The notes below the pieces were generated by a model, which was not told the DNA's origin, searched no databases, and saw only the letters and a program-made list of their open reading frames with translations. The position numbers and the translations under genes are program-made. 9,658 nt of DNA. Source: Nonomuraea sp. Lineage in GTDB: Bacteria > Actinomycetota > Actinomycetes > Streptosporangiales > Streptosporangiaceae. Below are positions 1 through 4,576 of this stretch, in pieces. Each line of letters starts with the position of its first letter. Position 1 is the stretch's first letter. The stretch lies in NCBI GenBank assembly GCA_013362835.1, contig JABFVJ010000008.1, positions 1 through 9,658 of the forward strand, read 5' to 3'.

Positions 1-1007
1 GGACCCGGCCCTCGGGGGGCGGCGCCCTGCGGGCCCGGAGCGCCGGACGCCTGCTGGGCGCTCGCCGAGGCGGGGCCGCCACGCGGACCGGCCGCCGGAG
101 AGCCCGGTGTGGTGGAGAAGGGGTCGGGCAACGCGGCCTCCTGGGCGATCAGGGCTTCGGCCGTGAGCACCGGCATCTCGCTCGTGGGGGTGTCGGCGAC
201 CATCCGCAGGAGGGTCTCCGCCTTGGCAGCGCTGAGCCGCTGCCGGTGGTCCTTGTTCAGCAGCCCGTTCAGCACCGGCCGGAGCTGCCCCGCCTGCGTC
301 GGCGGGTCGGCGCTCTCGCTGAGCAGCGCCGCCAGCGTCTCCGCGATCGTGGCCCGCTCGTACGCCGGCCGCCCCTCGACCGCGAAGTACAGCGTCGCCC
401 CCAGCGACCAGATGTCCGACTCGGGCCCGGTGTACTCGCCCCTGGCACGTTCCGGGGCCGTGTAGCCGGGGGAGCCGATCACCATGCCGGTCTTGGTGAG
501 CCGCGAGTCGCCCTCGGCCTTGGCGATGCCGAAGTCGGTCAGCACCACCCGGCCGTTCTCGGTGATGAGCACGTTGCCCGGCTTGACGTCGCGGTGCGTG
601 ATGCCCTGGGCGTGCGCGGCGCGCAGCGCGCCGAGCAGGTCGACGCCGATCTCGGCCACGAGCCGGGGCGGCAGCGGCCCCTCCTCCTCGATGACCTGCT
701 CCAGCGAGCGGGCCTCGATGAGCTCCATGATGATCCACGGACTGTCGTCCTGGATCAGCACGTCGTGGATGGCGGCGACGGACGGGTGGTTGATCCGCGA
801 GGCGATGCGGCCCTCGCGGACCATGCGCTCGCGTAGCTCGGCCCGCTGTTCCTCGGTGAGCCCGGGGTCCTGGCGGATCTCTTTGACCGCCACCTCGCGC
901 CCGAGCGCGCGGTCGCGGGCGCGCCACACAGTGCCCATCGTGCCCCGGCCGAGCGGGGCGATGAGCTCGTAGCGCTCCGCGAGCAGGCGTGTCTGCTGTT
1001 CCGGCAT
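1..1007 (-). CDS. PknB-like Ser/Thr protein kinase, partial (C-terminus beyond left edge)
   Basis: Transfers phosphate from ATP to Ser/Thr of protein targets. About 335 residues are visible and the frame is still open at base 1. Seen: Gly-rich loop GRGTMGTV (20-27), VAVK with ATP-anchoring Lys42, probable helix-C Glu65, catalytic HRDVKPGN (138-145; Asp140), DFG (158-160), activation loop with T-x-T (Thr171, Thr173), GSPGYTAPER (178-187). The kinase domain covers about 13-270. The following tail is Pro/Ala/Gly/Ser-rich with no membrane segment up to the edge, so membrane anchoring cannot be judged. The start is the ATG at 1005-1007, which aligns residue for residue with the start of the upstream paralogue. 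There is no Shine-Dalgarno, and TATCTT lies 6 nt upstream, so the gene may be leaderless. It sits 35 nt downstream of the paralogous kinase and is probably co-transcribed. The substrate is unknown. Confidence 0.93.
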   Translation of the reverse strand, partial: MPEQQTRLLAERYELIAPLGRGTMGTVWRARDRALGREVAVKEIRQDPGLTEEQRAELRERMVREGRIASRINHPSVAAIHDVLIQDDSPWIIMELIEARSLEQVIEEEGPLPPRLVAEIGVDLLGALRAAHAQGITHRDVKPGNVLITENGRVVLTDFGIAKAEGDSRLTKTGMVIGSPGYTAPERARGEYTGPESDIWSLGATLYFAVEGRPAYERATIAETLAALLSESADPPTQAGQLRPVLNGLLNKDHRQRLSAAKAETLLRMVADTPTSEMPVLTAEALIAQEAALPDPFSTTPGSPAAGPRGGPASASAQQASGAPGPQGAAPRGPG

Positions 1008-1013
1008 GAGAAG

Positions 1014-1019
1014 AAGATA
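1014..1019 (-). promoter_or_regulatory. Candidate -10 (TANNNT) for leaderless start of left kinase
   Basis: TATCTT on the minus strand ends 6 nt before the kinase ATG (1007). The 20 nt before that ATG contain no purine-rich Shine-Dalgarno, only pyrimidines. Actinobacterial leaderless genes typically carry TANNNT about 6-8 nt before the start. I see no convincing -35. Short motif, so chance occurrence is possible. Confidence 0.3.
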
Positions 1020-1025
1020 TCGATT

Positions 1026-1055
1026 CTCGCTTGGGAAGTGCTTTACCCTCGCTTG
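1026..1055. repeat. 8-bp direct repeat pair between the two kinase genes
   Basis: CTCGCTTG occurs at 1026-1033 and again at 1048-1055, starts exactly 22 bp (two helical turns) apart. The pair straddles the stop codon of the upstream kinase (1043-1045). The second copy extends into the imperfect palindrome TCGC-TT-GCGA. It could be a small operator or chance; nothing else supports a function. Confidence 0.3.
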
Positions 1056-2152
1056 CGAAGTTCTCTTGGCCAGAACCGCCGAGGAAGGCACAACTTTATC
1101 ACCGTCGCTTTGAAACGGGCATAAGCGGACGGAGCTGGACGTGGTTCGACCCGTTTCCTGTGGACGCCCTCACCCGGCCGCCGCTCCTGGCGCGGCGCGG
1201 GAACCGACAGGGCGGCGGCCGTGGCCTCCGCCCTGTGCAGCCCACGGTGCGTGGGCCTGCGTGCGAAAGGGGGCGAGGTGATCACCGGCACCGGGCGTAC
1301 GGGCCTGCGCGGCGCCAGCGGCTCCTCCGCCGAGCCGCCCGCGGCCACCCTGGCCAGCATGAGCGAGGCGCGTACGGAGTCGAGCCTGGTCTGTGGATCG
1401 ATCCTGAGCAGCGCGTCGAGCACGGGGGCCAGCGGGCCCGCCTTGCTCATCGGGATCGGCTCGCCACTGGTGAGCGCGGCCAGCGCGGCGGCGGCCGTAC
1501 GGCGGCCGTGCAGCCCTCTGCCCTCGACGGCGGTGTAGAGGGTCGCGCCGAGCGACCACAGATCGCCGGCGGGACTGGCCTTCGACCCGAGCACCCGCTC
1601 AGGGGCGATGTAACCGGCCGATCCCAGGACGATGCCCGCCTGGGTGATGGAAACGTCACCTTCGAGGGCGGCCAGCCCGAAGTCGGTCAGCACCGCGCGG
1701 TCCTCGGTCACCAGGACGTTGCTCGGCTTGACGTCGCGGTGCAGGATGCCCTTGGCGTGGACGGCCCGCAGCGCGCCGAGGATCTGCCGGCCGATCTCGG
1801 CGGCGCGGCGCGGGTGGAGCGGTCCGTGCTCCTGGATGAGCTGCTCCAGGCTCTTGGCCCGGAGCAGCTCCATCACGATCCAGGGGCGGTCGTCCTCGGT
1901 CACGACGTCGAACACGGTGATGACGGACGGATGGGCGACCATCGCCGTGGCCCTGCCCTCACGCTCGGTACGGGCGCACAGCTCGGCGCGCAGTTCCTCG
2001 TCGAGCACCGACGGCAGCCGGACCTCCTTGACCGCGACGTCGCGGTCGAGCAACTCGTCATGTGCCCGCCAAACGGTGCCCATGCCGCCGCGTCCGACCG
2101 GCTCCACGAGCCGATAGCGCGCGGCGAGTAGGTAACCGGAGGGCGCACGCAT
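1043..2152 (-). CDS. PknB-like Ser/Thr protein kinase, soluble, tandem paralogue
   Basis: A 369-residue Ser/Thr kinase, paralogous to the left-hand gene and in the same register over the first 150 residues. Seen: Gly-rich loop GRGGMGTV (20-27), VAVK (Lys42), Glu65, HRDVKPSN (138-145; Asp140), DFG (157-159), GSAGYIAPER (177-186). The domain ends near 270. The remaining 100 residues are an Arg/Pro-rich tail finishing in a very basic, partly hydrophobic stretch (FKATVIKLCLPRRFWPREL, then RKRG). No transmembrane helix or PASTA repeat, so it is cytosolic or peripherally membrane-bound. The activation loop has one Thr (T170) where the paralogue has T-x-T (here T-Q-A). Start ATG at 2150-2152: an in-frame TAA lies 5 codons upstream, so it cannot begin earlier. 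No Shine-Dalgarno; probable leaderless start. It precedes the left kinase by 35 nt, probably one operon. Substrate unknown. Confidence 0.95.
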   Translation of the reverse strand: MRAPSGYLLAARYRLVEPVGRGGMGTVWRAHDELLDRDVAVKEVRLPSVLDEELRAELCARTEREGRATAMVAHPSVITVFDVVTEDDRPWIVMELLRAKSLEQLIQEHGPLHPRRAAEIGRQILGALRAVHAKGILHRDVKPSNVLVTEDRAVLTDFGLAALEGDVSITQAGIVLGSAGYIAPERVLGSKASPAGDLWSLGATLYTAVEGRGLHGRRTAAAALAALTSGEPIPMSKAGPLAPVLDALLRIDPQTRLDSVRASLMLARVAAGGSAEEPLAPRRPVRPVPVITSPPFARRPTHRGLHRAEATAAALSVPAPRQERRPGEGVHRKRVEPRPAPSAYARFKATVIKLCLPRRFWPRELRKRG

Positions 2153-2159
2153 GCCAGGC

Positions 2160-2165
2160 AGCTTA
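2160..2165 (-). promoter_or_regulatory. Candidate -10 (TANNNT) for leaderless start of right kinase
   Basis: TAAGCT (minus strand) lies exactly 7 nt before the kinase ATG at 2152, the spacing expected when transcription starts at the A of the start codon. No Shine-Dalgarno is visible. A separate, weaker upstream possibility is TTGACT at 2226-2221 (overlapping the sod stop) with TATCGG at 2204-2199 and a 16-nt spacer. The 70-nt sod-kinase gap is noticeably AT-richer than its surroundings. Confidence 0.35.
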
Positions 2166-2222
2166 CCTATTTGTGTAAACCGACCAGTAGAGGCCGGGCC
2201 GATAAATTGTTGCGAACTTAAG

Positions 2223-2831
2223 TCAACCCGCCTGACTCGTTACGTCAGCGAACCTCCGGGCCACATCCGCCCAGTTGACGATGCCCCACAGTTTCTCGAC
2301 GTAGTCGGGGCGCACGTTGCGATACTGCAGGTAGTAAGCGTGCTCCCACGCGTCGAACACGAGTATCGGCGTGGTGTTCATGCCGACATTGCCGTGGTGG
2401 TCGTAGATCTGCTCGACCACCAGCCTGCGGCTCAGCGGTTCCCACGCCAGCACGCCCCACCCCGAGCCCTGCACCGACGCCGTGGCCGTGGTGAGCTGCT
2501 TCTGGAACGCTTCGAAGGTGCCGAAGTGCTCGTCGATGGCCGCCCTGAGCGGGCCGTCGGGGCGGTCGCCGCCGTCGGGCGACAGGTTCTCCCAGAAGAT
2601 CGAGTGCAGGACGTGCCCGGACAGGTTGAAGGCGTAGGTCTTCTCCAGGCCCACCAGGTTCGTGAAGTCGCCGCCTTCGCGGGCCTCCGCCAGGCGGTCG
2701 AGCGTGTCGTTGGCGCCCTTGACGTACGCCGCGTGGTGCCTGGCGTGGTGCAGTTCGAGGATCTCGCCGGTGATGGCGGGCTCCAGGGCTCCGTAGTCGT
2801 AGGGCATGTCGGGAAGGGTGTAGTCGCCCAT
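2223..2831 (-). CDS. sodA: Superoxide dismutase [Fe/Mn family]
   Basis: Converts superoxide to oxygen and hydrogen peroxide; 202 residues, normal for the family, no signal peptide (cytosolic). The four metal ligands are visible: His28 (in [13 protein letters not shown]), His76 (in GHVLHSIFW), Asp160 and His164 ([11 protein letters not shown]). GSGWG (122-126) and the C-terminal [16 protein letters not shown] block are also canonical. The metal cannot be fixed from sequence. The tyr-asp-his-his stretch (143-146) resembles the second-sphere region of actinobacterial Fe enzymes (SodF of Streptomyces, SodA of Mycobacterium). Start ATG at 2829-2831 is chosen because GAGGAGG (2846-2840) precedes it by 8 nt; an in-frame ATG at 2870 would add 13 residues foreign to the family. 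It is followed after 70 nt by the kinase pair in the same direction, with no clear terminator between. A Nur-like box overlaps its putative promoter. Confidence 0.97.
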   Translation of the reverse strand: MGDYTLPDMPYDYGALEPAITGEILELHHARHHAAYVKGANDTLDRLAEAREGGDFTNLVGLEKTYAFNLSGHVLHSIFWENLSPDGGDRPDGPLRAAIDEHFGTFEAFQKQLTTATASVQGSGWGVLAWEPLSRRLVVEQIYDHHGNVGMNTTPILVFDAWEHAYYLQYRNVRPDYVEKLWGIVNWADVARRFADVTSQAG

Positions 2832-2866
2832 GTGCGCGTCCTCCTCGGAAGTGGATCTCTGTGAGG

Positions 2867-2906
2867 ACACTATTGCAAGTGATTCGCAAGTGCATCAGAC
2901 TTGCGA
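2867..2906 (-). promoter_or_regulatory. sod promoter with Nur/Fur-type operator
   Basis: On the minus strand TAGTGT (2872-2867) fits a TANNNT -10, giving a start near 2860 and a leader of about 29 nt before the sod ATG. Immediately upstream lies TTGCAA-N5-TCGCAA (plus-strand 2873-2878 and 2884-2889), a 17-bp quasi-palindrome filling exactly the -10/-35 spacer. As I recall it, the Nur box of Streptomyces, which represses the Fe-SOD gene when nickel is available, is TTGCAA-N5-TTGCAA, so this differs at one base. A third half-site, TTGCGA (2901-2906), makes a perfect 8-bp inverted repeat with 2884-2891 across a 7-nt loop. The -35 is weak. Confidence 0.5.
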
Positions 2907-2953
2907 CCTAGGTCCCGCCTTGGCATTGTGGCGGGGGTCAGTTGGGTCCAGCC

Positions 2954-2984
2954 GTGCGCGGGCGGGCACGATCCGCCCGCGCAC
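2954..2984. repeat. 12-bp perfect inverted repeat, 7-nt loop
   Basis: GTGCGCGGGCGG (2954-2965) pairs perfectly with CCGCCCGCGCAC (2973-2984) around GCACGAT. It is the strongest hairpin in the window, 10 of 12 pairs being G-C, without a T-run on either side. It lies upstream of both divergent promoters as I place them, so it is not obviously the terminator of an annotated gene. It may block transcription leaking between the two units, or be a protein-binding palindrome. Confidence 0.7.
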
Positions 2985-3011
2985 AGGCGCCTCGTGGCGA
3001 TTTCTTGGGGT

Positions 3012-3038
3012 GGGAATTACCCAGGTCAGGGCGCTGTT
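3012..3038 (+). promoter_or_regulatory. Candidate ECF (sigma-R/SigH-type) promoter of CHAP gene
   Basis: GGGAAT (3012-3017), 18-nt spacer, GTT (3036-3038, within GTTGTA). This equals the published consensus of the Streptomyces thiol-oxidative-stress sigma factor SigR (GGAAT-N18-GTT) and resembles mycobacterial SigH. Predicted start near 3045, about 130 nt before the CHAP ATG. The match is at two short boxes only, but spacing and orientation are exact. Confidence 0.5.
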
Positions 3039-3133
3039 GTACATGTTCGTACCGCGACGGCAGGGCAGCCGTGCCGAGGCGCCCCCGCAGATCTGTCGTC
3101 ATCACCCATCGCAGGATTCACACCTGTGACCCG

Positions 3134-3150
3134 CCGTGCCTCATGCACGG
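3134..3150 (+). other. Leader hairpin just upstream of CHAP ribosome-binding site
   Basis: CCGTGC (3134-3139) and GCACGG (3145-3150) form a perfect 6-bp stem with a CTCAT loop (plus a possible G-U pair outside), 10 nt before AAGGAG. Upstream in the same leader are TCACA-CC-TGTGA (3118-3129) and ACGGC-N6-GCCGT (3057-3072). Together they suggest a folded 5' leader. I could not match it to a known riboswitch; the conserved boxes of the c-di-AMP (ydaO) element are absent. Confidence 0.45.
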
Positions 3151-3175
3151 TCGGTGAGCAAAGGAGCACCCCCCG

Positions 3176-3823
3176 ATGGCCAAGCACGCCATGATGAAGA
3201 CCGACCTCGCCAAGCTCGCCCTCGGCGCCACCATCGCCGCGACCGCGCTCGGCGCCACCGTCGCCGTCAACGCCGACTCGACCCACCACACGACGGCCGC
3301 CTCGCAGCAGGCCGCCGGCAGCAAGGTGAACGTCACCGCCGCCCAGGTCCTCGCCACCGCCAAGGCCCAGGTCGGCACCTCCGAGAACGACAACGGCGGC
3401 GGCACCAAGTTCCAGCAGTGGTACGCCTCCTCGCCCCGCGCGGCCGAGACCGTCGCCCGCGACGGCGGCAGCCGCCAGGACTACCTGAACGCCGCCTGGT
3501 GCTCGATGTTCGTCTCCTGGGTCGGCGAGCAGACCGGCGCCCGCCCGCAGGTCGGCTGGGACGCCTACACCGTCGCCCACGCCAAGTGGTTCGCCGCCAA
3601 CGACCGCTGGGGCACCGAGGCCAAGCCCGGCGCCGTGGTCTTCTTCTCCTGGAAGGGCGGCAAGAGCCTGAGCGACATCCAGCACGTCGGCTTCGTCGTC
3701 AAGGACAACGGCGACGGCACGATCTCCACGATCGAGGGCAACACCGGCAACGGCAAGGTCGAGGAGCGCGTCCGCCCGACTTCTCAGGTCGTCGGCTACG
3801 GTTACCCGTCCTACGCCGCCTGA
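3176..3823 (+). CDS. Secreted CHAP-domain cysteine hydrolase (peptidoglycan amidase/endopeptidase)
   Basis: 215 residues. N-terminal signal peptide: basic start (Lys3, Lys8, Lys13), hydrophobic core about 11-31, V-N-A cleavage motif with predicted cut after Ala33. A short Thr/Gln/Ala linker follows, then a CHAP domain (about 55-210) with catalytic Cys109 (AAWCSMFVSW), His170 (DIQHVGFVV) and acidic/polar Glu187/Asn189 (IEGNTG). CHAP enzymes cleave amide bonds in peptidoglycan peptides, so this probably remodels or turns over the wall outside the membrane. There is no separate binding domain. Start supported by AAGGAG at 3161-3166, 9 nt upstream. Monocistronic: terminator 13 nt after the stop. 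Codon use is extreme, mostly C-ending (GCC, ACC, GTC, CTC, CGC), more so than the neighbours, suggesting high expression. Exact bond specificity cannot be read from sequence. Confidence 0.93.
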   Translation: MAKHAMMKTDLAKLALGATIAATALGATVAVNADSTHHTTAASQQAAGSKVNVTAAQVLATAKAQVGTSENDNGGGTKFQQWYASSPRAAETVARDGGSRQDYLNAAWCSMFVSWVGEQTGARPQVGWDAYTVAHAKWFAANDRWGTEAKPGAVVFFSWKGGKSLSDIQHVGFVVKDNGDGTISTIEGNTGNGKVEERVRPTSQVVGYGYPSYAA

Positions 3824-3835
3824 CACATCGACTTC

Positions 3836-3866
3836 GCGCGCATTCCCTCCGGGGGTGCGCGCTTTG
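3836..3866 (+). terminator. Hairpin terminator of CHAP gene
   Basis: GCGCGCA (3836-3842) and TGCGCGC (3856-3862) form a perfect 7-bp stem, with an inner CCC/GGG pairing, followed by TTTGT. It begins 13 nt after the stop codon. Confidence 0.8.
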
Positions 3867-4149
3867 TCGTATCGCCGCACGTCAGCGGGGTTGTGACGGT
3901 CGGCACACCCGTCTGCCCGATAAATGTGCATGATGCCTAGTAGGGGACTTTCAGGCGTACGGCAGGCTGACTGACAGGAACCACGGGGCGTCGTCAGCAA
4001 GTTGTAAGGGTGCCGTAAGAGGACGGGGGCATGCTTAACACATGAGAGAAGGCGAGAACCCAGGAGCGGCTGAAACTGTCGGTGTCAGTCGTCACACTGG
4101 GGGAATACGCCGAAGGTTCCACCACTGACGACAGAAGTTGAAGGACGTG
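3863..4149. other. Non-coding stretch upstream of small genes
   Basis: No gene that I can support. The base composition is clearly less GC-rich than the genes. A 28-codon ATG frame (4042-4128) has AT-ending codons and no good ribosome-binding site. Two regulatory candidates occur at 3977-4019 (see separate entry). Confidence 0.6.
3977..4019 (+). promoter_or_regulatory. Candidate ECF promoter with 11-bp direct repeat
   Basis: GGAACC (3977-3982), 18-nt gap, GTTGTAA (4001-4007) resembles ECF-type promoters (GGAAC...GTT), although counted from GGAAC the spacer is 19, one longer than for SigR. The downstream box overlaps two GTAAG units at 4004-4008 and 4015-4019, start to start 11 bp apart, as in OmpR-family response-regulator boxes. 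Both signals are short and weak. Confidence 0.25.
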
Positions 4150-4248
4150 ATGGAGATGCGCCAGATACAGGTTCGCCGCCGGCCGAAGAAGCCGACCAGA
4201 GCCGCCCTGGACCTTCGCACGCCGTCGGGGCGACAGTTGCCCTTTTGA
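4150..4248 (+). CDS. Possible 32-residue basic peptide
   Basis: An ATG frame preceded by GAAGGA (4140-4145) 4 nt upstream; a second in-frame ATG at 4156 lies 10 nt from AAGGA and could be the true start. The peptide begins MEMRQIQV, contains RRRPKKPTR (about 9-17) and ends RQLPF: strongly basic, no signal or membrane segment. About 80% of its codons end in G/C, better than the surrounding region but below nearby genes. It ends 37 nt before the DUF5999 gene in the same direction, so it could be co-transcribed or act as a leader peptide. I recognise no family. Non-coding chance is a real alternative. Confidence 0.4.
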   Translation: MEMRQIQVRRRPKKPTRAALDLRTPSGRQLPF

Positions 4249-4285
4249 CCATCAGGAAACAGGAGCGCCATCTGAGAGGTGCGCG

Positions 4286-4477
4286 ATGTTGTGCAGTCAC
4301 TTCCCCGTTTGCCCGAGTGCGGATTCACCCGACCGTGAGCGTTCGCACGTGATCTCGGCCCATCCAGACCAGGGTTGGAGCCTTCTCTGCAACGGCGTCG
4401 TGCTGTTCGACGACACCGGTCTGCTCCTGCCCGACGGCAGCGTCGTCGCCCCGCACCGAGCGCCGGTCGCCGCGTGA
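4286..4477 (+). CDS. DUF5999-family small protein
   Basis: 63 residues matching, from memory, the small actinobacterial DUF5999 proteins: Cys-x-His-x3-Cys-Pro near the N-terminus (C3, H5, C9), an acidic/basic stretch, then PDQGWSLLCNGVVLFDDTG (27-45), LLPDGSVVAPHR (47-58). Function is unknown in the family. Cys3, His5, Cys9 and Cys35 could bind a metal, which is inference only. No signal peptide or membrane segment, so cytosolic. Start ATG with GAGAGG (4274-4279) 6 nt upstream; the TTG immediately after would give the shorter MCSH start seen in relatives as I recall them. The end is odd: the last codons, the stop and a few bases after it are repeated 32 bp downstream. It is convergent with the fumarase gene. 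Confidence 0.8.
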   Translation: MLCSHFPVCPSADSPDRERSHVISAHPDQGWSLLCNGVVLFDDTGLLLPDGSVVAPHRAPVAA

Positions 4478-4510
4478 CAGATCCGCACCGAGCGCTGATC
4501 GCCGCGTGAC
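4451..4510 (+). repeat. 32-bp-period tandem duplication over DUF5999 3' end
   Basis: The 28 bases 4451-4478 recur at 4483-4510 with 26 of 28 identical (C/T and G/A differences at positions 14 and 16 of the unit). The unit starts CCGCACCGAGCGC and ends CGCCGCGTGAC, so it includes the stop codon. The 32-bp period is out of frame, and the second copy lies wholly after the gene. The two substitutions indicate it is not brand new. Confidence 0.9.
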
Positions 4511-4535
4511 CGTTCCGCGGCCTGACGGGCCTTGA

Positions 4536-4555
4536 GGGGGCGCCTCCGCGCCCCC
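4536..4555. terminator. Shared hairpin between convergent genes
   Basis: GGGGGCGC (4536-4543) and GCGCCCCC (4548-4555) form a perfect 8-bp stem with loop CTCC, 58 nt after the DUF5999 stop and 21 nt after the fumarase stop on the other strand. No T-run on either strand. An 11-bp tandem repeat, GCCCCCTGCCC twice (4550-4571), overlaps its right side. Confidence 0.6.
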
Positions 4556-4576
4556 TGCCCGCCCCCTGCCCGGCGC

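Larger units (their letters stand above)
2832..3175. other. Divergent intergenic control region (sod / CHAP gene)
   Basis: These 344 bases hold no gene I can support; short open frames across it have poor codon use. In order: sod ribosome-binding site (2840-2846), sod promoter and Nur-like operator (2867-2906), a 12-bp perfect inverted repeat (2954-2984), an ECF-type promoter match (3012-3038), a GTAC pair 10 bp apart (3040-3053 area), and the CHAP-gene leader with three small hairpins ending in AAGGAG (3161-3166), 9 nt before the CHAP start. It is less GC-rich than the flanking genes around 2867-2906 and 3001-3050, as promoters usually are. Confidence 0.75.

Noticed and set aside
1031..2131. 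366-codon plus-strand frame opposite the right-hand kinase
   Set aside because: Shadow frame; the complement encodes all kinase motifs.
2928..2941. Crp-like site (GTG-N6-GTCAG)
   Set aside because: One mismatch to the Streptomyces Crp motif and not symmetric; too weak to claim.
3003..3175. c-di-AMP (ydaO) riboswitch before the CHAP gene
   Set aside because: Expected from context, but none of the conserved boxes (GGGGTGAATC-like and AACCCGTCAGCTAACC-like) are present.
3026..4000. 324-codon minus-strand frame across the CHAP gene
   Set aside because: Gly/Val/Leu/Asp repeats typical of an antisense shadow of a C-ending-codon gene; it also runs through the CHAP promoter and terminator.
4042..4128. 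28-codon ATG frame upstream of the basic peptide
   Set aside because: Several A-ending codons and no adequate ribosome-binding site.
4085..4328. 71- and 78-codon minus-strand frames overlapping the small-gene region
   Set aside because: No ribosome-binding site, mutually overlapping, atypical composition; the plus-strand DUF5999 gene is recognised.
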